Notes: a model not told the origin generated them from the letters alone. 64,000 nt of DNA from JANSWY01 sp965243755 (GCA_965243755.1 CBDEVW010000003.1:1922001-1986000); one strand, 5' to 3'. Shown: positions 28,364 through 38,969, counted from the first letter of the stretch. A program made the numbers and translations.

Positions 28364-29436
28364 CTAAATGAATTTAACGAAAAAAATCTACTAATATTTA
28401 CTTCGTTATCCAAAGGTTTATTGTGAACAAGATTATCGGCAAACTGTTTACTGTAATAAGCGCCGAGTGAAACACCTTTTGCTCCCAAACCATTGAATAT
28501 TCCTACCTGACTAATTTCCGGATGAACACCTATTAACGGTTTCCTGTCTTTAGTAGCTGGCCGAATGCCCACTCTATGTTTTACGGTTTCAAACTTTCCA
28601 TCAAAAATTAAATTCAGTTTCTCTGTTAAACTGTCAACTGCTGATTGAGTTTTTTGTAAGGTGAGATGATGATTATCGTAGGTTGCTCCTAGCCTAAACA
28701 GATTGTTAGCCAAAGGTAATAAGAAAACTCCACGATTTAGTATTTTGGTTCCTTTGTAATTGACCGAAATGTCAAGAAGTTCACCTTTTACCAGGCGAAA
28801 TGGCAGCCAGTTGAAAAACGCATTGTTTGTAGCTAATGCCCCATCACAAAATATCACCATCCTGAATTGTTCATTTTCATAGTTGCAGCTGTTATCAGAA
28901 ATTTCCAGGTGCTCTGTATAAAACAAACCCTCCCTATATAATCCCCTATCCTCAAAGTAACATTTGAAAGCCTTCAGCATGCTGCTGACATCAACATACC
29001 CGGAATATTTGAGGTGTATTCCACCAAAAGGGTCCTTGATCAAAGGGTCGCTACCTGGTTTTAAACTTAGGTGTTCTATCAGATAATTACAGGAAGGATC
29101 CGACATCTTTCCTTGCCAGTCGTTTTGCTCCTCAATGCTGAAAAATGGTCTGTAAATACCAATATCATGTAAAAACTTACTTTCCAGTTCAACTTCAATA
29201 TTCCTGTAATATGATTCCAGGTCAGGAAAAATTTTATCGCAATTCCATGTCTTAACCATTTTGCGACCAGTAATAGGGTTATAAAGACCTGCAGCTACGT
29301 TAGAAGAAGAAGTTGGGTTGGTCTGATTAATAATACGGATGGTCCGGCCCCTTTTCAACAGCTCATACCCCAGCAAGCTTCCTGCAATACCCTGCCCGAT
29401 AATTAAATAGTCTTTCACCGCTATGTTATTTGTCAA
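28360..29436 (-). CDS. FAD-dependent oxidoreductase, DAO family
   Basis: 358 residues from a TTG start. The dinucleotide motif GQGIAG sits near residues 13-18 and a C-terminal loop GLGAKGVSLGAYYSKQFA fits amine oxidase-type enzymes. Members oxidise amino acids or amine substrates; MnmC-type tRNA modification proteins share this fold. The substrate cannot be deduced. Its end overlaps the next gene by 4 bases. Confidence 0.75.
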   Translation of the reverse strand: MTNNIAVKDYLIIGQGIAGSLLGYELLKRGRTIRIINQTNPTSSSNVAAGLYNPITGRKMVKTWNCDKIFPDLESYYRNIEVELESKFLHDIGIYRPFFSIEEQNDWQGKMSDPSCNYLIEHLSLKPGSDPLIKDPFGGIHLKYSGYVDVSSMLKAFKCYFEDRGLYREGLFYTEHLEISDNSCNYENEQFRMVIFCDGALATNNAFFNWLPFRLVKGELLDISVNYKGTKILNRGVFLLPLANNLFRLGATYDNHHLTLQKTQSAVDSLTEKLNLIFDGKFETVKHRVGIRPATKDRKPLIGVHPEISQVGIFNGLGAKGVSLGAYYSKQFADNLVHNKPLDNEVNISRFFSLNSFR

Positions 29437-29482
29437 TTGAATTTAATCCGGCAAATTTGCAAATCAAATTAGTGATAGCAAG

Positions 29483-30130
29483 ATGATCGAAATAAAATCC
29501 TTTGTTTTTAATCCGTTTATGGAAAACACCTATGTCGTGTACGATGACTCTGGTGAGGCTATTGTAATAGACCCTGGTTGTTACGAACAACAGGAAAAAG
29601 ATCAATTGACAGCATTCATTTCTAATCAAAGTTTAAAAGTAGTAAAGCTGATCAATACGCATTGCCACATTGATCATGTCCTTGGCAACTCTTTTATTAA
29701 GGAGACCTATGGAGTCGACTTTTATATGCATAAATCAGACTTGCAGACGCTTCGGTCTGTAGAAGTTTATGCTCCTTCCTATGGATTTCAACAGTACCAT
29801 GGCATTGAACCCGATTTCTTTCTGGATGAAGGAATGACATTGAATTTTGGCAATACATCACTTGAAATATTATTTGTCCCGGGACACGCTCCGGGTCACA
29901 TCGTTTTTTATCACAAAGACACCAATCAATTGATCGGAGGAGATGTCTTGTTTGAAAACAGTATCGGCAGAACTGATTTACCAGGTGGAGATCATGATCT
30001 GTTGATTAGAAACATCAGGGAAAAGCTATTTATCTTGCCTGAAGAAACCGTAGTGTATCCTGGTCATGGCAATACAACTACTATTGGGTATGAAAAAGTC
30101 AACAACCCATTTTGTTCTATCAATGTTTAA
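29483..30130 (+). CDS. MBL-fold metallohydrolase, glyoxalase II-like
   Basis: 215 residues. The metal-binding HxHxDH motif is THCHIDH (His60, His62, Asp64, His65), with HAPGH, GGDVLFENSIGR and YPGHGNTTTIG completing the site. YcbL-type proteins hydrolyse thioesters such as lactoyl-glutathione analogues. Lies in front of pssA with 6 bases between them. Confidence 0.9.
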   Translation: MIEIKSFVFNPFMENTYVVYDDSGEAIVIDPGCYEQQEKDQLTAFISNQSLKVVKLINTHCHIDHVLGNSFIKETYGVDFYMHKSDLQTLRSVEVYAPSYGFQQYHGIEPDFFLDEGMTLNFGNTSLEILFVPGHAPGHIVFYHKDTNQLIGGDVLFENSIGRTDLPGGDHDLLIRNIREKLFILPEETVVYPGHGNTTTIGYEKVNNPFCSINV

Positions 30131-30136
30131 AAAGGC

Positions 30137-30844
30137 TTGAAGTTATTAAAACATCTCCCCAACCTTCTCACTTGCGCTAATGTAGCTGCTGGCTCCATTG
30201 GTATTATCGCCATATTTGAAGGAGAATTACAATTTGCATCCTACATGGTTTGGTTGGCTGCCTTCTTTGACTTTTTTGATGGTTTTGCGGCGAGAATGGT
30301 CAAGGTCACGTCGGAGCTCGGCAAACAACTGGACTCCATGGCCGATATGATCTCTTTTGGTGCCCTGCCAGGATTCTTCATGTACAGTTTATTAGGAAAT
30401 GTATCAACCAACCCGTGGATACCTTATATAGGCCTGTCTATAGTTGTATTTTCTGCACTAAGGCTTGCAAAATTTAACATTGATACAAGGCAATCTGAAG
30501 TATTTATCGGTGTGCCTACTCCAGCCAATGCGCTGTTTGTGACTTCACTGATCTATCTTCTTCAACTGCCTGCATTTAGCTCATGGTTAAACTCCTCAGT
30601 TACGCTATCCCTTATTTCAATAGTTTGTTCCTTGTTGCTTGTTGCGGAAATAAGATTACTGTCTCTTAAGTTCAAATCATTTGACTTTCAACCGAACCTT
30701 CCCAGATACCTGATGATAGTGATGTCAGTCATATTACTTTTGGTATGGAATAAAGCGGCTATTTCGTTAATAATTGTGGGATACATTCTGTTTTCCGTTG
30801 TTTTGAATCTTAAAAAGGAACCTCTTAGAAAAAAAAGCACATAA
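30137..30844 (+). CDS. pssA: CDP-diacylglycerol-serine O-phosphatidyltransferase
   Basis: 235 residues from a TTG start. The CDP-alcohol phosphotransferase motif D-G-x2-A-R-x8-G-x3-D-x3-D is fully met in DGFAARMVKVTSELGKQLDS followed by MAD, close to residues 50-70. Several membrane helices. Makes phosphatidylserine, the precursor of phosphatidylethanolamine, at the inner membrane. The N-terminal KHLPNLLTCANVAAGSIGI fits bacterial type II PssA proteins. Followed 49 bases later by porU. Confidence 0.9.
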   Translation: MKLLKHLPNLLTCANVAAGSIGIIAIFEGELQFASYMVWLAAFFDFFDGFAARMVKVTSELGKQLDSMADMISFGALPGFFMYSLLGNVSTNPWIPYIGLSIVVFSALRLAKFNIDTRQSEVFIGVPTPANALFVTSLIYLLQLPAFSSWLNSSVTLSLISIVCSLLLVAEIRLLSLKFKSFDFQPNLPRYLMIVMSVILLLVWNKAAISLIIVGYILFSVVLNLKKEPLRKKST

Positions 30845-30893
30845 TAATAAGAAGGGGAATTCGTATTGGTGTTGTATTGACTAAAAACCTACA

Positions 30894-33800
30894 TTGTTAA
30901 AAAAGCTACTCATATCACTAATTTTCATCGGTTTATGCCAAATGGCCTTCTCTCAGAAAGGGTCTGTTTCAATTTTCAATGGTGGGGTATGGTATAAATT
31001 GGCAATTCTCAAAAAAGGCGTCTACCAGCTGGATCGCGACTATCTCAACAGTATTGGGGTAAACACCAATCAGCTTGACCCGAAAAACATTAAAATTTAC
31101 AGCACTGGAGCCGGAGGTATGATTCCTCAGTCACTTTCTGTCCCCCGGCCTGAGCTCAAACAAAATCGCATTTTAGTAACTGGTTCTGAAGATAACTCAT
31201 TTGATCAGGGGGATCAGGTCATTTTTTATGCCAATGGACCTGATTATTTTGGATATAATACCTCCACAAACTCATTTGAACATGAAAAAAACCTGTACTC
31301 CGACACTGCTTTTTATTTTTTAAATATTACACAAGGAAATAGCCTTAGGGTAGCCGACCAGGCACCCATCTCTGGCGAATATGAGACCGTCACCTGGTAC
31401 GATGACTATGTAGTATTTGAGGAAGACGTCACCAACATCAGGAGTGAGGGAAGACAATGGTTTGGCCCTCAATTATTTAATGGATCAACACTGGAAATGC
31501 ACATTCCATTTCAGGTTGCTGGTATTGTGCACGAAAAACCCATGACCCTGAAAACCAGAATGATTGCTATCTCTGATGTTGAAACTTCGTTCGACATTGC
31601 AGTCAATGGTTTAAATGTACTCAACGTCATTATCCCATCCCGGCCAATTGGAGATTACGATCCATCCGCTATTCCAAGATCAGAATCCATTGAAATTGAA
31701 ACCAAGGACATTCCAGATATACAGGATAAACTAGATATTGATTTAACCTACAATGCGCCTTCCTCTGGCCTTGGCAATGGCTACCTGGACTATATCTTTT
31801 TGGAATTCGCGAGGGAATTAAAGCTATATGGGAGTTCAACAACTTTCCGTTCCGTTCAAAGCACCCAGGAACAAATCTCCACTTTCGTGATCAGCGAAGC
31901 TTCACAGGACGTTATTGTTTGGGATATTACAGATTCGACTTCCCCAATTAACGTTCCTGTAAGTCAGGGCAAGTTTAATGCAGCAACTACCGTATTAAAG
32001 GAATTTGTGATGTTCCAAACCAGCAATTTACCTAAACCGGTGCTGCATAAGAAACTTAGCAATCAGAACATACTTGGAAATATTGAAACTGATGCCATCA
32101 TTGTCACTTACCCGCCTTTCCGGTCAGAAGCCGAGAGACTGGCTGAATTTCATAATGAATATGACGGCCTCAATGTAAAAGTTGTCACAACTGAACACAT
32201 TTATAATGAATTCAGCTCCGGAATGCAGGACATAAGTGCCATTCGAGATTTTGTGAAGTATCAGTATGATTTAGGAAGTGGAAGGTTAAAATATTTGTTG
32301 CTATTTGGAGACTGCTCCTACGATTACAAAAAGCGGTTCAGCAGGAATCAGAACTTTGTACCTGTATATGAGGCCCGGGAATCTTTGGATCCTATCTATA
32401 GCTATTCTTCAGACGACTACTATGGATTTCTTGAAGATCACGAAGGTGAGTGGATAGAAGCAAATGGATTTGATCATACGCTTGAGATTGGGGTTGGCAG
32501 GCTTCCTGTAAAAAACCTGGAAGAAGCACGAATCATGGTGGATAAAATTATCCGTTATGAAACCAGCAAAAATGTATTCGGACCATGGAGGAATGATATC
32601 TATTTTGTAGCTGATGACGGAGACACAAACATTCACCACAGAGATGCAGAACTATTATCAATCATGGTTGATACTGCGCATTCCCAATTTAATTCAACCA
32701 AAATCTATCTTGATGCCTTTGAGCAGGATCCAGGGCCACCCGAAAGATCGAGCGCCACGAGTCAACGGTTGGATGAGATATTTGCCAAAGGAGGTTTAAT
32801 TGTAAATTATACCGGACATGGCAACATTGATGTTTGGGCAGACGAATGGATCCTTACCAAAAATACCATCCGAAAAATGACCAACAGGAGGAAAATGCCT
32901 GTTTTTGTTACTGCAACCTGTGAATTTGGGAAATATGACTTCCCTTTGGAAGATTCTGCCGGAGAAGAATTGATTTTAAATCCAAATGGAGGAGCCATTG
33001 CACTTCTGACCACCACCAGACCTGTTTTTGCTCATACAAACTTTGTCCTGAACAGAGCATTTTATCAATCGGTCTTTGAATTGGAAAACGGGGACAATCC
33101 CCGACTCGGTGATATTATAAGGAAAACTAAAAACAATAGCCTTAGAGGGCCAGTAAACAGGAACTTCGCATTGTTGGGTGACCCGATGATGAAATTAGCT
33201 ATTCCGGATTTTAAACTAAGGGTAACCGATGTGGTAAATACCGCAAACAATTCAGACACTTTATCTGCGCTGAGTGAAATTATGGTGACAGGAGAAGTAA
33301 CCACACCAACAGGAGAATATACCAGCGATTTCAATGGCCTGATAACTGCAAAAGTCTTCGATAAACCCAGTATTTTCAAAACACTTGGAAATCAAAACTC
33401 ACCATTTACCTATACCGTTAGAAATACGCTGCTATTCAATGGACATGCTACAGTGGAGAATGGCAGGTTTCAATTCAAATTTGTAGTTCCAAAAAACATC
33501 TCTTACAATTTTGACAAAGGTAAAATTAGCTTATATGCTGTATCCGGTGACAAATCCGGAGACGCCAGCGGTGCTGAAATTGACATTGTCGTAGGAGGAA
33601 GTAATGGGTCTCCATCCCAGGATCAGACTCCTCCTCAAATCAACATTTACTTTAATGATACTTCGTTCAAGCCAGGTCAAAAAGTAAGCCCAAATCCTTT
33701 ATTATTGGTACACCTTCAGGATGAAAACGGCATCAACATTTCTAATAAGGGCATTGGACAAAACCTAACAGGTATTTTGGATGAAACAAGTCACATCAAC

Positions 33801-34280
33801 CTCAATGAATTCTATACGGCTGCTACAGATACGTACAAAGAGGGCTGGATCTCCTATCCGCTACAAAACCTACAGCCTGGCAAGCACAGTATGAAAATTA
33901 AAGTTTGGGACACATACAATAATTTCAGCGAAAGGGAGGTTGAATTTGTAGTTTCGTCAGATTCTGAAATCATTTTTTACGAAGTGTATAACTACCCTAA
34001 CCCTATGACGACCAATACCAATTTTGTGATCCGACATGATCGGGATGGCGAAGAGTTAACAATAGATTTCGACATAATATCCCTAAACGGATCACACATC
34101 ATGCAAAAACAATATCGGTACAGTGACCCTGGTGAGGTTATCGATGACATTACCTGGGATGGGAAGGACATTAATGGATATCCGATTGAAAATGGTATTT
34201 ATATTTACAGATTTAAAGTGACAAGCTCTCTTGACGGAGCAACAAACGAAATACACAGACGCCTACTTATTAGTAATTAA
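30894..34280 (+). CDS. porU: Type IX secretion sortase PorU (C25 gingipain family)
   Basis: 1128 residues from a TTG start with a signal peptide (LISLIFIGLCQMAFS). The C25 caspase-like catalytic pair is visible: His642 in NYTGHGNIDVWAD and Cys676 in TATCEFGKYDFP. The final 80 residues resemble the CTD/FlgD-Ig fold (YNYPNPMTTNTNF, WDGKDINGYPIENGIYIY). PorU cleaves the C-terminal signal of secreted cargo at the outer surface and attaches it to A-LPS. It is followed directly by porV, its partner. Confidence 0.93.
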   Translation: MLKKLLISLIFIGLCQMAFSQKGSVSIFNGGVWYKLAILKKGVYQLDRDYLNSIGVNTNQLDPKNIKIYSTGAGGMIPQSLSVPRPELKQNRILVTGSEDNSFDQGDQVIFYANGPDYFGYNTSTNSFEHEKNLYSDTAFYFLNITQGNSLRVADQAPISGEYETVTWYDDYVVFEEDVTNIRSEGRQWFGPQLFNGSTLEMHIPFQVAGIVHEKPMTLKTRMIAISDVETSFDIAVNGLNVLNVIIPSRPIGDYDPSAIPRSESIEIETKDIPDIQDKLDIDLTYNAPSSGLGNGYLDYIFLEFARELKLYGSSTTFRSVQSTQEQISTFVISEASQDVIVWDITDSTSPINVPVSQGKFNAATTVLKEFVMFQTSNLPKPVLHKKLSNQNILGNIETDAIIVTYPPFRSEAERLAEFHNEYDGLNVKVVTTEHIYNEFSSGMQDISAIRDFVKYQYDLGSGRLKYLLLFGDCSYDYKKRFSRNQNFVPVYEARESLDPIYSYSSDDYYGFLEDHEGEWIEANGFDHTLEIGVGRLPVKNLEEARIMVDKIIRYETSKNVFGPWRNDIYFVADDGDTNIHHRDAELLSIMVDTAHSQFNSTKIYLDAFEQDPGPPERSSATSQRLDEIFAKGGLIVNYTGHGNIDVWADEWILTKNTIRKMTNRRKMPVFVTATCEFGKYDFPLEDSAGEELILNPNGGAIALLTTTRPVFAHTNFVLNRAFYQSVFELENGDNPRLGDIIRKTKNNSLRGPVNRNFALLGDPMMKLAIPDFKLRVTDVVNTANNSDTLSALSEIMVTGEVTTPTGEYTSDFNGLITAKVFDKPSIFKTLGNQNSPFTYTVRNTLLFNGHATVENGRFQFKFVVPKNISYNFDKGKISLYAVSGDKSGDASGAEIDIVVGGSNGSPSQDQTPPQINIYFNDTSFKPGQKVSPNPLLLVHLQDENGINISNKGIGQNLTGILDETSHINLNEFYTAATDTYKEGWISYPLQNLQPGKHSMKIKVWDTYNNFSEREVEFVVSSDSEIIFYEVYNYPNPMTTNTNFVIRHDRDGEELTIDFDIISLNGSHIMQKQYRYSDPGEVIDDITWDGKDINGYPIENGIYIYRFKVTSSLDGATNEIHRRLLISN

Positions 34281-34283
34281 TTA

Positions 34284-34291
34284 TATCTTTG
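34284..34291 (+). promoter_or_regulatory. Candidate -7 element of porV
   Basis: TATCTTTG fits TAnnTTTG, 19 bases upstream of the porV ATG. The -33 region holds no TTTG, so porV may be transcribed both from porU and from this weaker promoter. Confidence 0.4.
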
Positions 34292-34310
34292 CGCTTCAGA
34301 ATTAATTAAA

Positions 34311-35495
34311 ATGACCTATTTATTTAAAATTCTTGCTGCAACATCAGCACTGATAGTGATCACCACTGTGGCTAAAAGCCAGCTGGTAACTGGTAGCGAC
34401 AGCACCAACAGAGTAATAACAACTGCAGTACCATTCCTTTCCTTTGCTCCTGATTCAAGAGGTGCAGCAATGGGAGACCTTGGAGTTGCAACATCTCCCG
34501 ATGCAAACTCTGTACATTGGAACAATGGTAAACTTGCCTTCATAGAAAATGACCTGGGAGTAAGCCTATCTTATGTGCCATGGTTGGGAAATATCGTTGA
34601 CGACATGTCTGTTTCCTACCTGTCAGGTTACAAGAAAATCAATAGAATTCAGGCCGTTGCATTTAGTTTCAGATACTTTGACCTGGGGGAAATTCAGCTA
34701 ACCGACATTCAAGGGTTACCTCAGGGAATAGAAAGTCCTCAGGAACTTGCATTTGACGGAACCTATTCCAGAAAACTCACTGAAAATCTTGGGATTGGCG
34801 TCACTGGTAGATTTATATGGTCAAATCTCGCAGGTAATGTGACCGGGGCTCCTGACGCTAAAGCCGGAACAAGCGTAGCGGTCGATCTGGGAGTTTATTA
34901 TACCAAAGACCTTGTCTTTAGTGGAAAAAATTCAAATATCTCAGCAGGTGTTCATTTGTCCAACATTGGTCAGAAAATCACTTATACCAATGAAGATAAT
35001 GAGGACTTTATTCCTGGTAATTTCAGATTAGGAACCGCATTTAAGACAAACCTGGATCCTTATAACTCTATTACATTTGCAGTAGATGCCAACAAGCTAA
35101 TGGTGCCTTCACCTCCTGTATATGATGCCAATGGAAATGTCATCAGAGGAAGTGATCCCAACGCTAAGCAATTACTAGGAGGTACTTTCGGGTCTTTTGG
35201 AGATGCGCCTGATGGATTCAGTGAAGAACTCAAAGAAGTGACGTTATCCGTAGGAGCCGAATATTGGTACAGGGATATTTTCGCTGGCCGAATTGGATAC
35301 TTTTATGAAAGCGAAGACAAAGGCGACCGAAAATTTCTAACCCTTGGATTAGGTTTCAGGTATCAGGTGTTTGGCGTTGATTTTTCATATTTGATTCCGC
35401 CAGAACAAAATGACCCGCTAGGGGATACACTACGAGTAACGCTGTTATTTAATTTGGACAAACCTGATGTAGAGGTAAACGGAAACGGATTATAA
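34311..35495 (+). CDS. porV: Type IX secretion outer-membrane protein PorV
   Basis: 394 residues. A signal peptide is followed by a FadL-like beta-barrel with many aromatic turns. SFAPDSRGAAMGDLGVATSPDANS is the conserved PorV N-terminus. PorV carries cargo from the T9SS translocon to the PorU attachment complex. The preceding porU and the following M16-like gene (no gap) suggest one operon. Confidence 0.93.
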   Translation: MTYLFKILAATSALIVITTVAKSQLVTGSDSTNRVITTAVPFLSFAPDSRGAAMGDLGVATSPDANSVHWNNGKLAFIENDLGVSLSYVPWLGNIVDDMSVSYLSGYKKINRIQAVAFSFRYFDLGEIQLTDIQGLPQGIESPQELAFDGTYSRKLTENLGIGVTGRFIWSNLAGNVTGAPDAKAGTSVAVDLGVYYTKDLVFSGKNSNISAGVHLSNIGQKITYTNEDNEDFIPGNFRLGTAFKTNLDPYNSITFAVDANKLMVPSPPVYDANGNVIRGSDPNAKQLLGGTFGSFGDAPDGFSEELKEVTLSVGAEYWYRDIFAGRIGYFYESEDKGDRKFLTLGLGFRYQVFGVDFSYLIPPEQNDPLGDTLRVTLLFNLDKPDVEVNGNGL

Positions 35496-36761
35496 ATGCT
35501 AGATAGAACTGTAGCCCCTTCCGCTGCACCCATAAAAGATATATCAATCCCATTGGCCCAGAAGGAAACTCTGACCAATGGGATTCCTCTTTATAAGCTA
35601 AATATTGCCAACCAGGATGCCGTAAAAATAGACCTGATCCTAAGGGCAGGAGTTGTGTTTGAAACCGTTGCGGGAACTTCTTACCTCAGTTCAAAAATGC
35701 TCCTGGAAGGAACCTCTAAATTTACTTCCTCTGCCATCGCCGAAAAACTTGATTACTATGGGGCGTTTGTTGAGATCAATTCGGGTTTCGATTACCTCAC
35801 CTGCACCATTTATACCCTTAACAGATTTGCTTCTGAAGTTTTACAAATAATCAAAGAGGTTCTTACCGATTCCATTTGGCCCGAGCAGGAATTTGAATTG
35901 GTGAAAAAAATCAAACTGCAGGAATTAAGGATCAATAATGAAAAAAGTAACATTGTTGCCTCCAAGCAGTTTCGTCATAACTTATATGGCCACAAGCACC
36001 CTTACGGAACTATTCTTATTGAGGACGAAGTAGCACGTCTGACAAGGGATGTTTCCTTTGACTTCTATCAATCGACGCTACTGAACCAACCTCAGATCAT
36101 TGTATGTGGCAAGGTTGATGAAACCGTTACAGAGGCCATAAGAAATGCCTTTGGAGACATCTCAATCAAGGATATACCGCATCCCAGCTCTGATTTCGCA
36201 ACACTAAAAGAATATGAGGTCATTCAGAAAGAGGGCATGCAATCTTCCATCAGAATAGGGCAGCATACCCTTACCAGAGACCACCCTGACATCCATCTTC
36301 TTGCTGTCACCAATAGCATTTTTGGAGGTTATTTCGGTTCGAGGTTGATGAAAAACATCAGAGAAGATAAAGGCTACACCTACGGAATATATTCGAGCAT
36401 TGCTCATTTGCAAGATGCAGCATTTCAGGTCATTTCTGCAGACGTTAAAAGGGAGTTTACGCAGCAAACAATTGATGAAATATTCAAGGAATTAAAAACA
36501 CTGCAAACTGAATTAGTTCCCGAGAGCGAGTTACAAGCTGCGACCAATTACCTCTTAGGGCAATTCCTGTCCAGTCTGGATTCACCATTTAATATTGCCA
36601 CCAAGTTTAAATCGGCACTGCTTGCTAATGTGGATTATGGCTACTACTATGATTATATCAATACCTTGAAAACCATTACACCACAGCAAGTACTGGAAAC
36701 AGCACAGAAATATTTGAAACAGGAAGATATGATCCAGGTAATTGTTGGCGATTTAAACTAA
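35496..36761 (+). CDS. M16-family peptidase-like protein without the zinc motif
   Basis: 421 residues. An M16 fold is clear from GTSYLSSKMLLEGTSKF and the C-terminal YFGSRLMKNIREDKGYTYGIYS. The HxxEH zinc site that should precede MLLEGT reads YLSSK (63-67), so this is the catalytically dead M16 subunit type. Partners of active M16 genes usually lie adjacent; none is seen in this window. It begins immediately after the porV stop and may be part of the T9SS operon. Alternatively a structural chaperone. Confidence 0.85.
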   Translation: MLDRTVAPSAAPIKDISIPLAQKETLTNGIPLYKLNIANQDAVKIDLILRAGVVFETVAGTSYLSSKMLLEGTSKFTSSAIAEKLDYYGAFVEINSGFDYLTCTIYTLNRFASEVLQIIKEVLTDSIWPEQEFELVKKIKLQELRINNEKSNIVASKQFRHNLYGHKHPYGTILIEDEVARLTRDVSFDFYQSTLLNQPQIIVCGKVDETVTEAIRNAFGDISIKDIPHPSSDFATLKEYEVIQKEGMQSSIRIGQHTLTRDHPDIHLLAVTNSIFGGYFGSRLMKNIREDKGYTYGIYSSIAHLQDAAFQVISADVKREFTQQTIDEIFKELKTLQTELVPESELQAATNYLLGQFLSSLDSPFNIATKFKSALLANVDYGYYYDYINTLKTITPQQVLETAQKYLKQEDMIQVIVGDLN

Positions 36762-38956
36762 TCTTTTCGAGTAATAAACCTGTTGTTTACTTCATCATAG
36801 ATCACTGACTTGAATAGTGTAGGAATGAGATAATTTCCATCATTTTTCATTACCCCCCACTTTCCATTACTATTGACCAGTAATTGTTCATTTTCAAGAT
36901 CAATGATGTGATCGAATTTGGGATATACAATTAATTGCCCCAGCTGATTGACCAATCCAGCTTTTTCGCCTTCATAAACGATAAAATGTCCAAAAGGTGT
37001 TCTCTCTATTTTATCATATTTGTAGTCTATCAGCACATTTGCTTCCTTGTCAATCAGTCCATATTTCCCCTGATAGTTTACAATACAAACTCCCGAAATG
37101 TAGTAGCCAACCTCATCATAATTGGGTTGAACCACCAGACGCTCCCACATGTCCACAAATCCCCATCCACCATTGATTTGAACTGCTGCCAGACTATCTG
37201 CAAAAAGCATAACAGAATCGTATCTGTTGGATATCCTAAGCAGCCCTCGTTGATCTATAAACCCAAATTTATCATCCTTTTTGATGCCTATATAAGCATG
37301 GCTAATCCCAATAATATCCTGATAATGTTCCTGCATCGGAATTACAACCTGGCCACTTCTATCCAAAATCCCTATGTAGTTTCCAATTCGCGCATATATC
37401 AGGTCCGATCCGTATATAGGCTTAATTTCATCATAAGCAACCGCAGTAATCAGCTCTCCAGAGAAATTCATGTAGCCAACTTTAGCGGTATCATCCTTGA
37501 TCAGAATTCCAAAATCCCGGATCTCCACAACTTCTGTGGTCCTATTCAACAGTCGGCCATTCCAATCAAATAGCTTGATGTGTCTCCCTTTGATGCTAAT
37601 GTAGGTGCTATCCCCAATTTTCTTCAGTGAATCTTCAAATGGAAGAATCACCCATTCTCCAAAATTATCAGCTAACCCCCATGTATCATGAAATTTCAGG
37701 AGTACTCTCTTATTAGTATAATCTCTCACCGAATCAAACTTGCAGCGTAATACAATTTCGCCGCTAAAATCGATCACACCCCAATATCCGCTTCTCATTA
37801 CCGGAATATATCCTTCAGATGAAGCCCTCACACGCTCATATCCAAATTTGGAAATCTTGCTCCCATACTTACTGTAGATATCCCATGGATTCTCCTTTCT
37901 AAAAGACTTTACAAACAGGTACTCACCATCAAAAGCTACAGAATCGTAATTTCCTTCCAGAAATGGTTCGCCATTCCATTTAAATAACTGATAATCTTTG
38001 TCTCCTCTTGTGATCAGGAAACGATCATTCAGATGAACAATCTCCTGGTTTTCGAATGAGAATACATGATCGGAAGATACATTTTCAAGTAAACCAATTC
38101 CATTGCGATAAACCAGATACAAGTCTTCACTAACAGGATTGATAGAATCTGAGCTAAATGTTGCAATGGTAACATTTTCCTGATCCTTGAGGTCCCAGGA
38201 ATGAAATGGTATAGGCTGCCTTTCACCTGATTCCGTCAGGATAATGTCTTTGTATTGTACCTGTTCTACAATGTTTCCGCTGAGATCATATAACCCTTTG
38301 TTTCCATGTAAATCAACCATGGCATAACCTGGGAAGGGAAAGGTGATGTTGTTGAATTTTGGAGCAATTAATTCTTTTCCACCTAGAGAAAACAATCCTA
38401 CTTTATCTCCAAATGTTCTGACAACAATGTAGCCACGTTCATCAAATGTCAAATCACGGAACTCCACTGGTAGTACAGGAATATCCTTCTCTGAGATAAT
38501 GCCGGTCTTGAACAACCCACCAGTTTTTTCAATCACCAACAACAGGTCGTTTTTGATTGGTGTGATGGACTGGTACCTGAAGCTTACTTTAGCAGTGCCA
38601 TCAAAGTCAAGAATGCCAAATAGCAGATGGTTACTGAACTTTCCCATGCGGGAAGCCAGGACAAATTTCTCCTCCACAGGGTACAGGTCATGGTAATTGG
38701 CAGCTGTGAGATATTTGTTCTTCAGGGATACTAAACCCCAACCATTGTTTTTTTTATAACCAATGACCCCACCAACCGGATGTGTATGGCCATCGGTCCA
38801 ACCCAAATTTTCAAAATTTGCCGGCAGCACTATTTCCCCCACATCATTCTTAAGGCCAACCTTTCCATTCTCTTCAAAAAAATGATACTGGTTGCCCCAT
38901 GCTGGAATACCGGCAAGTAGTGTAAATAAGAGTAAAAAAGGAATTCGTGATTTCAA
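36758..38956 (-). CDS. WG-repeat protein, probably exported
   Basis: 732 residues. A signal peptide (FLLLFTLLAGIPAWG) is followed by about 20 WG-type repeats: units such as WGLVSLKNKYLT, WGVIDFSGEIVL, WGFVDMWERLVV and FGFIDQRGLLR. WG repeats form beta-strand arrays thought to bind partners. Its 3' end overlaps the M16-like gene end by 4 bases (convergent), and it follows hemA after 13 bases. No precise role. Confidence 0.85.
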   Translation of the reverse strand: MKSRIPFLLLFTLLAGIPAWGNQYHFFEENGKVGLKNDVGEIVLPANFENLGWTDGHTHPVGGVIGYKKNNGWGLVSLKNKYLTAANYHDLYPVEEKFVLASRMGKFSNHLLFGILDFDGTAKVSFRYQSITPIKNDLLLVIEKTGGLFKTGIISEKDIPVLPVEFRDLTFDERGYIVVRTFGDKVGLFSLGGKELIAPKFNNITFPFPGYAMVDLHGNKGLYDLSGNIVEQVQYKDIILTESGERQPIPFHSWDLKDQENVTIATFSSDSINPVSEDLYLVYRNGIGLLENVSSDHVFSFENQEIVHLNDRFLITRGDKDYQLFKWNGEPFLEGNYDSVAFDGEYLFVKSFRKENPWDIYSKYGSKISKFGYERVRASSEGYIPVMRSGYWGVIDFSGEIVLRCKFDSVRDYTNKRVLLKFHDTWGLADNFGEWVILPFEDSLKKIGDSTYISIKGRHIKLFDWNGRLLNRTTEVVEIRDFGILIKDDTAKVGYMNFSGELITAVAYDEIKPIYGSDLIYARIGNYIGILDRSGQVVIPMQEHYQDIIGISHAYIGIKKDDKFGFIDQRGLLRISNRYDSVMLFADSLAAVQINGGWGFVDMWERLVVQPNYDEVGYYISGVCIVNYQGKYGLIDKEANVLIDYKYDKIERTPFGHFIVYEGEKAGLVNQLGQLIVYPKFDHIIDLENEQLLVNSNGKWGVMKNDGNYLIPTLFKSVIYDEVNNRFITRKD

Positions 38957-38969
38957 GCTGGTAACTTAA

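Noticed and set aside
36935..37573. 212-codon plus-strand ORF inside the WG-repeat gene
   Set aside because: Antisense to a clear signal-peptide WG-repeat protein; no family features of its own.
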